From positions 79,977 through 143,976 of the forward strand of contig QKWP01000257.1 of NCBI GenBank assembly GCA_003550325.1: a stretch of 64,000 nucleotides of DNA, read 5' to 3'. This stretch comes from Gigaspora rosea. Taxonomy: Eukaryota > Glomeromycota > Glomeromycetes > Diversisporales > Gigasporaceae. Within the stretch, counting starts at the first letter, position 1. Each line of letters begins with the position of its first letter. Of the stretch, positions 23,126-34,180 are shown piece by piece. A program made the translations under genes and the position numbers. The notes under the pieces were generated by a model, which saw nothing but the letters and a program-made list of their open reading frames with translations, made no database searches and was not told where the DNA came from.

Positions 23126-23747
23126 AAGAGCAAACTACCAACCATCAACGATAAATCCATTAACCTCATCTAAAGAAAAAAAATTAGATTAGCAAAATCA
23201 ACAAACAAACAAAAATGATCTTGTGTTACTTCTGTACTTATCTATTAACATCTGGTATAGCGATGTCATTCGACCTTGCATCGGCAATCAGATAAATACA
23301 TGGGCTTTAGTCATGTGCTTTTCTTGTTCTTTGATTGGTCCTAGAGGCCAGAGATATATAAACTAGGCATCTCTAGCTAGAGATGCCTAGAATTTCCCTT
23401 TTAATATTATTAATTAATTATTTATATAATAGTTACCTAAATGAATTCTTATCCAAATGAGCGAAGTGTTTTGGTTCTTGATAATGTCATAATAGTGAAT
23501 TGCTTGCATATTTAGATGCATTTGGTTTATGGGCAGAATTTCTTCCACCTTATTTACCAGAGCTAAATCCTATCGAAATGGCTTTCATATATAAAAAATT
23601 ATTTAAAAAGATATAATTATTTTGTAGAAAGCTGTTTAAATCCAATTTATCCTTTATTAATTGCTTGTTCGCAAATTACACCTTTACTTTCTGATACATA
23701 TTTTAATAAAGCAGGTTACAAATAATAGTTTAAAATTATATAAATAT

Positions 23748-25408
23748 TTAAATAAATCTATTATATTTTTTAGCATAATTACGAAGTGTTAAACGATCAC
23801 CAACAGTTGTTATTCTACATTCTTTAAAATCTTCAACAGATAATAAAGAAAGTAATTGTACTGAAACTCTTTGCTGTTTTAGTCCTTCTAAAAGATTTTG
23901 ATAATATTCACCAGTATCTTCACTTTTATCAACTTGCTTTAAAAAATTTAATTGTTGGCATAGTCAAGTTTGAAGTTTGTAATGTTTGTTCAGAAATATT
24001 TGAACCAGAATAAGATTGTGAAAAGCCAAAAATGCTTGTAATGGATTATAAATTGGAAATGATAAATATGGATTTGGAGTTGAAAATAAGTTTGATTCGA
24101 ATTGTAAGTTAGTTGAATTTGCTTTGGATGGATGTTGAAATCTAAATAATGGATGTGTTGGTGGTTGTGTAGAAGTAGCAATCCTTTATTCTATAATAAA
24201 TATAAAAATTAAATTATATAAATTAATTTAATAAAATAGTAAAAATATATTGACCATCTCTGAAGCCCAAGTTGAAAGCATCATAAAATTAATTTCAATA
24301 TGACTTTCTTTTCCATTATCTTTATTTAAACATACACAATTATGTAGATTGCAATAATTAGCAGTACGAATTTCTAATACATTTTTTGCCATTTGAGTTT
24401 CTTCTGATGTAAGATTAGAAACATTTGGAATTCAATTGTTATTTTTATATACTTCTATAGATTCAGTAGAATAGTCTACAAATCGATCTCAGTTTCAGAG
24501 TTAATATCCTAAAATAAATAAATAAATTAATTCTTATTAAAATTAAACAAAACTTTAAATATTTACTTACTTTTTTTTTGTGCTTAGTTTTATTTGAATT
24601 TTGAGAATTAATAGTTATAAAATTCCCATATTTATATTTTTTATAGAAAGTTTCTGATAATCTAAACAGAATTTTTGAAAATCCTGAGCATCGGCTAATT
24701 GAGTTCCAGCACCTTTTGCCTTTTCTCCCTTAAATGCTATAGATAATCACATGCTTCAATTGATTCATCCTTTGTTAATGTGACTACATTAGTATGGATT
24801 TCTGCAAGAAGTTCATCAACTTCTGATACTGTAACCGTATACCATTTAGCAGGTTGAAATTTTCCATCCAATTTTATAAAAACTCCATAATGAAAGTTAT
24901 GTTCAACATTTTCATCAGTAGAATAATTATCTGTTTCATTACTTTCATCAGATTCAAAAGTCTCTAATAAGTTTGTCTCATCTTCTGCGATAGTAAGATC
25001 ACAAACATATTCTATATCTTGAGGTATTTGTAAACTAGAAGGTTCGGGTTCATTCATTACTACATCAGTTGCAAGTTTAGAACTTTTGCTTTTTGCGATT
25101 AATCGAGTTATAGCACCATTGCATCGTGCGCAAAGTGAGAATTTGAAAACTTTTTTTAAAGTTATCGAATAATTGAATTTTTCTATATTATCTTTAATAA
25201 AAGAAAATTGATCGCCAGTCCAATTAGGATTAAAAATTCTAGTAAATGCATATTTAACACTCTCAGTACGATTGTGCCTATGTGGTGGTTGAGTTAGTAT
25301 GCAATTACATTTTTGTTGTTGCAAGTTGATTCCACAATATAAACATGTTCGATAGCTAAAGCAAGTTCCTCGCTTGTATTCAAGGTTGGTTAATTGACGA
25401 TCAGACAT
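23748..25408 (-). pseudogene. Cys-rich protein with a SAM-like C-terminus, frameshifted
   Basis: Start MSDRQLTNLEYKRG at 25408 (the upstream frame codons are not needed). The first exon encodes CLYCGINLQQQKCNC and CARC, possible zinc ligands, then an acidic region (ETFESDESNETDN) and KWYTVTVSEVDELL. The frame then changes near 24742 (reading on as AFKGEKAKGAGTQLADAQDFQKF) and again near 24635. Introns by GT-AG: 24509-24570 and 24191-24254. The last exon has a low-complexity Pro/Phe/Asn stretch and ends LLSVEDFKECRITTVGDRLTLRNYAKKYNRFI, which looks like the last helices of a SAM domain. Stop 23748-23750. Function unknown. Two frame changes and further damage in exons 2 and 3 suggest a decayed member of a host family. 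Confidence 0.65.
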
Positions 25409-25984
25409 TGTTATGACAATAAAAACAATATTGTTTTGATTTATCATTATAAATAAAAAGTTAAATTCTGATTAATATTCTGATTTCCTCCGATTTCCCG
25501 ATTTCCTCATTTACACATACGATCAAATTAACCTGATCACACCTTTTTGAAAATAGCTGTAATTAGATGCACATACATGAGTTCATAAATGCATAAATAT
25601 TAGCCATCAATTCATGTTTAAATTTAGGTGTGTGCTTTATTGTATATTTCAACCTTCAGACCTCTTTGAACTTTGAACAGTTTGCCAAACAGTTCGTCCT
25701 CTTATCTAGTTTATAATCTATCTTAAAATGTATGCTAATTTAAACAGCTTTAGTAATTACCTAAAACAGACTGTTACAATAAAATTTTCGAATGTTACTT
25801 ACAAGAATACAAACGTGAAACATTTAGCTAATTTTGTTTGTATTCATCATATTGTTCATTGACAAATGTAACACATTTTACTAAAGTTGAGTAGAAGGTT
25901 ACATAAACCTTAATTTTGTATTATTTAAGCTACATAAGTACGACTATTAAATTTTCTTGTAACATAATTCGTTTAGTATCTAAA
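25409..25984. other. Shared upstream region of two diverging genes
   Basis: The Cys-rich/SAM gene and the Sel1 gene point away from each other across this 576-bp AT-rich interval, so it should hold both promoters. I see no specific site. Confidence 0.45.
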
Positions 25985-26455
25985 ATGTCAGAAGATATTG
26001 GTTTAAGTAAAATAGTTCAAATTACTAATGCTTCTAACAAACTGAATTTTGATGATTGTCAAGAGTTGGCGAATAAGAATGATTCAGAAGGAACATTCTG
26101 GCTTGGTTATTGTTATGAATATGGGTTCGAAAGTGAGAAGAATGAAAAAAAGGCGTTTACTTATTATCAAAAGTCAGCAAATATGAATAATTCTAATGGA
26201 ATGTATTATGTCGGTCATTGTTATAATTTAGGAATTGGGGTTAAAATCGATAAGATAAAGGCATTTGAATATTATTTAAAATCTGCTGAGTCTGGTAATT
26301 ATATGGGAATCTTTAAAACAGCTGTTTGTTATAGATACGGAATTGGTGTACCGGTAAAAGAAAATTTTAAATACCAAAATTGGATTAAAAAGTGGGTTAT
26401 TTATTTATTTCTTAATTTTTATTTTTTAAAATCGAAATCTCAACTATTTACTTAA
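25985..26455 (+). CDS. Sel1-repeat protein, small
   Basis: ATG 25985 (MSEDIGLSKIVQ) is the first ATG in frame; the open frame upstream has none. The 156-residue product has an N-terminal helical part and three Sel1-like units (FWLGYCYEYGFESEKNEKKA; MYYVGHCYNLGIGVKIDKIKA; FKTAVCYRYGIGV), with the A.YY.KSAE turn between units. Sel1 repeats form alpha-solenoids that bind partners; in these fungi they often accompany kinases. The last 14 residues (WVIYLFLNFYF...) look like read-through into an intron: splicing GT 26392 to AG 26462 would end the protein as NWIKKE with a stop at 26467-26469. No disruption is visible. Confidence 0.8.
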   Translation: MSEDIGLSKIVQITNASNKLNFDDCQELANKNDSEGTFWLGYCYEYGFESEKNEKKAFTYYQKSANMNNSNGMYYVGHCYNLGIGVKIDKIKAFEYYLKSAESGNYMGIFKTAVCYRYGIGVPVKENFKYQNWIKKWVIYLFLNFYFLKSKSQLFT

Positions 26456-26529
26456 TCATTAGGGAGTAAGAATAAAAATAGTTATTAAAGATTTTAAATT
26501 TAACAATTTATTTTTAAGTAATATTTTTA

Positions 26530-27825
26530 AATTATTTGCATAGTGAGTAAGTATATAATGTTTATTTACTATTTAATTTCTTTATATTCGCATTAATTGG
26601 TGCATGAGTATAAAGATCATTTACGTATTAAACCAAGTAATTAAAATTCAAGTTCATATTTATTTACTATTTAATTTCTTTTATTCGCAATAATTAGTGT
26701 GTGAGTTTAAAGATCATTTACGTATTAAACTAAGTAATTAAAATTCATGTTCATGTTTATTTACTATTGAATTGTTTTTTATTCGCATTAATTTAGAAAG
26801 TGAGTATAAAGATCATTTACGTATTAAACTAAGTACTTAAAATTAATGTTCATGTTTATTTACTATTTAATTTCTTTTATTTGCATTTATTTAGTATGTG
26901 AGAATAAAAACCATTTACGTATTAGACTAAGTAATTAAAATTCATGTTTATTTACTATTAAATTTCTTTATATTCGCATAATTTAGTCCGTGAGTATAAA
27001 GATTATTTACGTATTAAACTAATAATAAAAACTCAAGTTCATGTTTATTTACTATTTAATTTCTTTTGATTCGCACTAATTTAGTCTGTGAGTATAAAGA
27101 TCATTTTACGCATTAAACTAGATAATTAAAATTCAAGTTCATGCTTATTTACTATTTAATTTCTTTTTATTCATTAATTTAGTCGGTGGGTATAAAGATC
27201 ATTTACGTATTAAACTAAGTAATTAAAATAAGCTACAAGTTCAAGTTTATTTACTATTTAATTTCTTTTTATTCGCATTAATTAGTGCGTGAGTATAAAG
27301 ATCATTTTCGTATTAAACCAAGTAATTAAAATTCAATTCATGTTTATTTACTATTAAATTTCTTTATATTCGCATTAATTTAGTCCGTGAGTATAAAGAT
27401 CATTTACGTATTAAACTAAGTAATTATAATTCAAGTTCATGTTTATTTACTATATAATTTCTTTTGATTCGCATTAATTTAGTTTGTGAGTATAAAGTTC
27501 ATTTACGTATTAAACTATATAATTAAAATAAGCTATTCAAGTTCATGTTTATTTACTATTTAATTGCTTTTATTCGCATTAATTTAGAAAGTGAGTATAA
27601 AGATCATTTACGTGTAATTAAAATAAGCTATTCAGCTTCATGTTTATTTNATTTACTATTTAATTTCTTTTTATTCATTAATTTATTCGCATTAATTTAG
27701 AAAGTGAGTATAAAGATCATTTACGTGTAATTAAAATAAGCTATTCAGCTTCATGTTTATTTACTATTTAATTTCTTTTTGTTTACATTAATTTAGTTCG
27801 TAAGTATAAAGATCATTACATATTA
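26530..27825. repeat. Satellite array, ~98-bp unit, about 13 copies
   Basis: The unit runs TGTTTATTTACTATTTAATT, then TTTTATTCGCATTAATTTAG, GTGAGTATAAAGATCATTTA, CGTATTAAACTAAGTAATTA and AAATTCAAGTTCA. Copies start about every 92-107 bp and differ by a few per cent. The array continues after a MITE (28088-28160). Diverged copies are seen at 45950-46720. A single N at 27650 is flanked on both sides by the same 79 bp (27571-27649, 27684-27762), so copy number here is uncertain. Confidence 0.85.
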
Positions 27826-28085
27826 GGGGGTTTCATAATTAACATATTTTGAGAATAAGCGGGAGTTTAAAAGATCCTACTTCTATTTTAAAATTCCGAC
27901 CTAGTGAATTAAATAGATATACACGTAAATAAAATTAGCTTTTTGATACATATTTACCAGTAAATTATTATGTAAATAAGTCTATGCGTTAAAAATAATA
28001 GGATTTATGCATCACACATTTTGAAGTAAATACGTCACTTATTTTGTCTGAAATCGGATGCCAAATCATTAATTATGAAACCCCC
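27826..28085. mobile_element. MITE with GGGGGTTTC ends in the satellite
   Basis: Ends GGGGGTTTCATAATTAA and a perfect reverse partner; TATTA on both sides (27821-27825, 28086-28090). The satellite unit CGTATTAAACCAAG is restored by joining the flanks, so this is a clean 260-bp insertion with a 5-bp duplication (or TA with chance matches). Non-coding. Confidence 0.8.
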
Positions 28086-28430
28086 TATTAAACCAAGTAA
28101 TTAAAATAAACTATTCAAGCTTATGTTTTTTTTTACTATTTAATTTTTTTTTTATTATTCGCATTAATTTAGGTGAGTATAAAAATACACATATTTGATC
28201 TGATCTAATTTCAAATTAGTAATTTATCATAAAGTCGTTATTTATAAAATAATAACTAATTAGCCGGTAAGTATAAAATTATTTGTATTGAAATTAAGGC
28301 TTATATAAATATGTAAATTAAATAATATGGTATTATATAACAAAAAAGGCATTACAAATATGGAAAATGTAAGCATTGTAATGAATATAATACGCATGAA
28401 TCTTGGTGCAGTACGTGTGATCCTGAAATA

Positions 28431-29514
28431 ATGATTCGAAAGTGGGCATGTGGAAATAAAGACGTTAACCGTTGTATAAAAGAGTTTCAACTTAAAACTA
28501 CTAGATATGAGGATGCTATTGAATGGATTCCATTTGATAAATTAAGCATCATTGATAAAATTGGTGAAGGTGGATTTGGCTGTGTATACTCTGCAACTTG
28601 GTCAGATGGTATACGAAAAATTGTGAAAACAGACGACCGTTACTATGTAAGATCTCGTGAGCCATCTAGTGCCGTTGCACTCAAGACCCTATCTGATTAT
28701 TCTTTGAAAGAAGTAAGTTAAATTTGTTATTGTTATTAAACATATAATTGTATTAATTCATTTTTATAAATTTAAGTTCAAAAATCATATGAAATGTATA
28801 TTATATGGTAGTAAGCTCAAAATATATGGGTTAACTCAAAATACAGAAACGAATGAATATATGATGGTATTTCAATATGCCAACAGTGGAAATCTTTATA
28901 AGTTTTTAAGATCAAATTTTCGTGACCTTAACTGGCAAGCCAAATTAAATCTACTACTGGATATTTCAGAAGATTTAGATATAATTCATGATACAAACTA
29001 TATTCATGCAGATTTTCACAGTGGTAATATTTTGCAACATAAAGGAATTAGCGGAAATATGAAATCTTACATCTCGGATATGGGATTATCTAAAAAATAT
29101 AATGAAAATGATTCAAAGGGTTGTATTTATGGCGTCATGCCTTACGTCGCTCCAGAGGTTTTATCAGGTCAGGAGTTTACAAAAAGAGCTGATATTTATG
29201 GCTTTGGAGTCATAATGTCAGAGATATCAACTGGCCAAAGACCCTTTGATGGTTATCAATTTAATGAAGAACTTGCTGTAAAAATTTGCATTGGATTACG
29301 ACCAGAGTTTGCACAAGGAACTCCAGAATGCTATATTACATTGGCTAAGCAATGCATGGATTCTGATCCAGTAAAACGACCACCTGCTTGGCAAGTTTCT
29401 GAAAAACTTCAAAAATGGATTAAAAGCATAAAGAATTCAGATAATAATGAAATTGAAAAGCAATTCTTAGATGCTGATAAAATAGCTGAAAAATTACCAA
29501 TTAATTTACACTAG
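28431..29514 (+). CDS. TKL-like protein kinase, two exons
   Basis: Phosphotransferase of the expanded tyrosine-kinase-like group of these fungi. Exons 28431-28712 and 28777-29514 with a 64-nt GT-AG intron; 339 residues. Glycine loop GEGGFGCVY (45-53), VALK lysine 85, catalytic HADFHSGN (HAD at 171-173, Asn 178), DMG in place of DFG (195-197), APE (219-221), then ADIYGFGVIMSEISTGQRPF and a C-lobe with DPVKRPPAW. HAD instead of HRD and DMG instead of DFG keep the catalytic acid and the metal-binding Asp, so activity is plausible. In frame before the first ATG lies a Cys motif CKHCNEYNTHESWCSTC (about 28360-28412) without a start codon; the real N-terminus may begin in an upstream exon. No disruption. 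Confidence 0.88.
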
Positions 29515-30578
29515 CAAAATGATTAATACACAAAAAATATTAAATGCAATCAAAGGTATCTATTTGAAAAAATTTTCTATATATGCTTTGGCTTAAATTA
29601 ATTTTAAATTTTATGTTTAGGAAGCAGACCTATTGAACTTCCTAATTTTTGAATTACTGATACAAATATTATATTGAATTTAAAACTAAGCAATATTTAT
29701 TTTATTAGTATTTAGAATTAAACATATAAAAGATTTAAAAAAAGATTAAAATTTGAATTTAAATTTAGTTAGTATTTATTAGTTGTTAAAAATAGTTTTA
29801 TTAGTTTGTATTTAAATAATATTTAGTTTTTTAAGCTTAAATAAAATTTAGGTTTTATACTTAAATTTGAATTTTATAACACTTTATAGTTATAGTAGTG
29901 AATATTAGAGTAGTATATTGCTTTATTATATCTGGTTGTATTAATAAATACTACACTTTTTATACATTACAATTTTCTCTTTTCATATAAATTACAATAA
30001 CAATAATATTGAGTTTCAAAATTAATAATTTGGTACCTGATTTCAAATATAATAAATAATGTTTTTATTCTTAATTAAGCAATTTTTAAATCTTATTTTT
30101 TAAAAGTAGGTGTTACAAAAAAATATAGTTATATGTTTCCTTTGGTTATTTACTGTAAATAGCTATTATAGGTTTCAAAAATTCAAACTATAAATCAAAG
30201 TTGTCAAATATAGTTTAAAAGGCAGAATTTTAAAATTGTAAAAATTGTTTTTTAGAAATATTAAGAAAATTATAATATTAAATTTGTTGTTATTTTGAAT
30301 TTTATAAAAGGCTAGTTAATGCTCTCTTCACTTATATAATAGTAAAACCTAACATAATAGAACATATATTTAATTCTTAAAAAAATTTGTTGGTATTAAT
30401 AGTTTGATATTTGTTATATAAATAAGACAAGCTTTAATGCTACTTAGTTTTAGATGCATATAGAGTAGAGAGGTTAAAGTTGTAAAAGAAGAGTATTTTT
30501 GAATAGTTTAGTTAAGTAAATAAAAATATAGCAAACTCTTTAAATAACTCAACAAAAGTACTATAAACTGCCATATAA
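29515..30578. other. AT-rich spacer downstream of the kinase
   Basis: No gene or distinct element is seen in about 1 kb of very AT-rich DNA. Confidence 0.4.
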
Positions 30579-30867
30579 AGGGGATGGCTAAAGCCATATA
30601 CCCACATAATTTTTTAAAATTTTAGTTAAAATTCATATTAGAGTCTGTTTAGCATTAGGGTCAGGTTAGGGTTAGAACTAATATAGGTAAATTACCTTCC
30701 TGATATTTTTTATTAATGGCCCAAAATAGGTTTAGAATGCTGTTTTATGTTCTTGCGTTTTTTTGTTTTTGACTTCTTCAGGCTGCTCTGTGTAAACAAA
30801 ATTTTGCGACTCAGTTTGGTTGATTTATGCAAAAATGTTACATGGGTACATAGCTTTAGATAACCCT
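30579..30867. mobile_element. MITE with 6-bp ATATAA duplication (289 bp)
   Basis: The left end AGGGGATGGCTAAAGCCATA pairs with AGGGTTATCTAAAGCTATG read in reverse at the right. ATATAA flanks both sides (30573-30578, 30868-30873). The interior has TTAGGGTTAGAAC and GATATTTTTTATTAATGGCC, shared with the copy at 35896-36175. Non-coding. Confidence 0.75.
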
Positions 30868-32348
30868 ATATAAAAGATTCCCTATGATAGTAGACCCACT
30901 ACAGTCAGAGATATTACCAAATATAGACTATTTTGATTACACCTTTTATGGTATACAAATGGCAATCGAATGTTTCTAAAAATTTCTATTATGTGTTAAT
31001 CAGCCAATCAGATCATGGCCTTAAAAAATCAAAAAACTAGTAACATATAAAGTAAATATTTATTAATAAAAATTTATCCAAAATTTTCCAATTTTAAAAT
31101 TTTACAGAAATCTGTGCTATAAAAAACTTTATTTAATATAAAGTCGATTTTATTATTATTTTTTTACAAATTACAAAAATGAAGATATTTTGCCCAATAC
31201 TAATCAGAATTAAATAATTTTTATACTATTCAATTCATCTCTATGAGATAAATTGAAAGTTATAAATATCATCCAAATACAATTAATAGAATCCAAAATA
31301 TCATTAATAATCTAATTTATTACTTTAATAGAACTCTTGAATAATGCTTGATTGAATTAAAAAAATCTATTTGATTATACAATAGTAAATATATAGTCAA
31401 ACTTGCTTTTACCCATATCTCTGTTCCAAACAATCTGCTATATTAAATTAATTATTTAATTCCCAGTAGAAGAAACAATTAAACACGCTTTTACTAATTG
31501 CAACCAATTTGATAAATCCAACCTATAGCACATAACAGTTATAAGTACAAAACTGAGCTAACATTTAGTACTGTAAAAATGCCTTAATTATTTTAACTAA
31601 AAAAAGGTAGAAACTAAATAAACCTTAAATAAATAGATAAAATAGGTACCCGAAATATATATAAATAGGTCAGATAATTATAAAATTATTAAAAAAGAAA
31701 AGATCTGCAAAAAAACTTCAAAAATAAGCAAAAATTACTATAAATAGGAAAAATCTGCATAAAAAACCTCAAAAATAAACAAACTCGTACCTGACCTATC
31801 TATGTATATTTCAGCGTCCTGGTAAAATCTTAAAGATTTCTTCAGCTACTATCCTAATACAATACACACAAATTTTTATTACCTCTTAAGAGGGAGGAGA
31901 ATGAAAATTTGTATATTTGTATTAGAAGGAAGTTAAATAAGTTATACAAATATCATTTATTGTTTATACCAGACATGTCAGGTAAGCTAATAACTGCTGA
32001 TTTCTTCACAGCAGATACTTATGTCCTTCAGGCACACTATAAAAACAGTATATTCTAGTGAATAATTAGTTATTATCTACAACATGACCAATTAGTTATA
32101 TTATAAATTTCACAATTAGCCAAAAATAATATTATACTGTATTATCAAATCATTCACATAATTCTTACCTTTTAGATTTCTTTTTTAATTTATATCAAAT
32201 CTATAATATACTCTCTTCAAAACCACAAACTTCTATAATCAATAGGTTGAAAATAATCAGTTATTGTGACAGATCATAATGAAATCCAGATTAAAATAAA
32301 ATGATAGTATAAAATCTCAAAAATTAAATTTTTTTTGGGGTGCATTTT
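30868..32348. other. AT-rich spacer
   Basis: No gene is seen. CAAAAATAARCAAA words repeat near 31720-31790. Nothing else is supportable. Confidence 0.4.
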
Positions 32349-32380
32349 TTAGGGTTAGGGGGTTAGGGTTAGGGTTAGTT
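32349..32380 (+). repeat. Interstitial TTAGGG-like tract
   Basis: Four to five units of AGGGTT with one irregular spacer. Short telomere-like tracts also occur in the exact duplicate at 49397 and 50995 and in the MITE at 30579. They are internal and far from any contig end. Confidence 0.65.
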
Positions 32381-32544
32381 TTAAAAAAAATTATAATAAA
32401 CAAGTATTAATGGGTTTTAGAAGGCTAGCAGGTTAAGTATAGAATGTAGATTTCATTTTAAATTATGATCTGTGACAATTATTATTTATCTAACAAATTA
32501 CTACTGCAAACAATAAATATATTCTTCCATGGAATAATATTTAT

Positions 32545-34180
32545 TTGCATACTAACAAACCCACTAAGGACCTTTATAGTTTTTTAATATTTTTAACTAT
32601 ACAAAAGAAAACAATTATAACTACTTGGCCTCATCTTTGCTTACTCTCAATTAACTTCTTTATCAATACAATATATCTTCTTTCTCCTTTATTAACTTCT
32701 AATTCCTTTCACTTATACAAATATACTATAACTCTAACAATAATATCTTCTTATAACATCAAACCTTTTTATCAAAAACTGCAATATATAATATAAATCC
32801 ATCAGATTTAGAGTTTATACAACTACTACCTAATACCTTTCTCTCTTCAAATACCTTTTTATCATGTAATCTACCCTATAACCAAATTAGCAAATCTAAC
32901 AATCCAACATATATTCAAATAGATTACAAAGAAATTCTTGCTCTAATCCATATATCCAATGTTACTAATACTACAATTTCTACTTATTCTATACTACAAA
33001 TTTACATCCCTGCACAAGAAATACAACTTATACATTATGTAACCAATCATACCATCTATTATTATCAATTTACTAACCTTCTATTACTTGTTCAAAATCT
33101 CAGTTCACAGGAACTTCACTTTATACTAATGCCTCAATACAAAAAACACAATTAGCAAATATCAAATTTGGGATTGGCTGGATTTGTAAAAATAACACTT
33201 CTATTAAATTTAATGCAGCAACTACTTTATACTCTGATACAATATGAACTAAACTTGAAGCAATTATCTCTCTTTTTCTTTCAACTCCTAATAATAGCCA
33301 TTTAAATATCCATTTAGATACAATACTGCAATCAAAAACCTAAAAAAAAATACACTTTTCTAAACCTATACAAAACAAAAATTGGGACACTATATCCATT
33401 ATTAATCAAATTAAATCTATCAAAAACATTTCATTTACTCTACACAAAATCAAATCACATTTTAGCTCTTTCTACAATCAAGCAAACTTATTTGCAAAAC
33501 ATGAAAATAATAAGCCAATACTTAAAATTACCAATAATTTTCTAAATTTACCAATTCATTTTCAATAGTATAGTTATCTTATTCCCTTCAAAATATGAAC
33601 TTTTATCAAAAATATATATACTATAAGAATTATACTCCTGGTCTACTATCAAAATATTTAAAAATATATCTAAAATTAATTGGATACTATGTTTTAGTAT
33701 TCTAAATACACTTGAACACAATCATTTTAAATATTCTTTTAGAATTAAAATTTTAACTAACAATCTTCAAACTATGAAAAATCTTTATATTTGTCACTCT
33801 TACTTATATCCTACAACAAAATGCTACTGCTGTTCAGATACTGAAGATACTTTACACTTACTTCTCTGTTCAAACAATAACAATCATATTCAATAATCTG
33901 TTATTTGTATAATTACTGATACACTTACCTCTCTTAAAATTACTACTATATCTACAGTAACAATTCTCAATAATCTTTTCACTTTTTACTTAATACACAT
34001 ACTCTACAATATAACCTTCTTCTATACTATATTATTGGAATTTATTCTTCTAATATTTTTGAAAATATTAAACTACTGCTACTAAACAAACTAAACTATT
34101 TTTTACCTTTCTGTCTAATAATCTTTTAGATTGGTTTTAAAATATTATTTGTCTTTATGAAATATTTCTCAACACCAATG
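32545..34180 (+). pseudogene. Second LINE relic, RNase H and Cys C-terminus
   Basis: Pieces of a different LINE ORF2. Around 33117-33310 there is an RNase H domain: TLYTNASIQKTQ (the usual YTDGS with Asp changed), FGIGWICKNN, TKLEAIISL with the conserved Glu, NIHLDT with the third acidic residue, then FTLHKIKSHFSSFYNQAN. Around 33740-33880 follows LTNNLQTMKNLY...CYCCSDTEDTLHLLLC, a Cys/Cys...His...Cys motif typical of LINE C-termini. Upstream (32545-32820) is open but unrecognised. Many stops. The LINE at 1.6 kb shows no RNase H, so two LINE lineages are present. Confidence 0.7.

Larger units (their letters stand above)
19598..23387. mobile_element. 3.8-kb element with GGCATCTCTAGC ends, inside the transposase intron
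   Basis: Left end GGCATCTCTAGCTAGAGAT; the right end is the same in reverse. Similarity continues irregularly for about 85 bp (TATATATCTCTGGCC, then a CAATTAAA/CAATCAAA stretch). TA is on both sides. The inside is repeats: a palindromic satellite (19800-20610), two GGCCG arrays with a foldback element between them, CAAC/ACTCC-rich DNA and a purine-rich block. No recognisable transposase, so it is probably non-autonomous. It sits entirely within a short intron of another transposon. Confidence 0.7.
18848..23725 (+). pseudogene. Tc1/mariner-like transposase relic
   Basis: A DDE transposase of a cut-and-paste DNA transposon. It starts MPQAYSEDLKW (helix-turn-helix region). The catalytic core follows: FLDESSKDKN with the first Asp, then GYGYSDTNTKAIKKAVFVRSKRY, VLDNVII with the second Asp, and FLPPYLPELNPIEMAF with the third acidic residue. 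The protein ends ...NKAGYK and a stop at 23723-23725. Splice signals are readable: intron 1 is 19177-19245; intron 2 runs 19555-23432 and contains the 3.8-kb element below (without it, about 86 nt). Stops and frame changes in the N-terminal third and after VLDN show the gene is dead. Confidence 0.8.

Noticed and set aside
26540-28160. A CRISPR-like array
   Set aside because: Units are contiguous ~98-bp tandem copies without unique spacers in a eukaryotic genome; it is a satellite.
32349-32380. A telomere or chromosome end
   Set aside because: Only a few irregular TTAGGG-like units, with unrelated sequence and genes on both sides.
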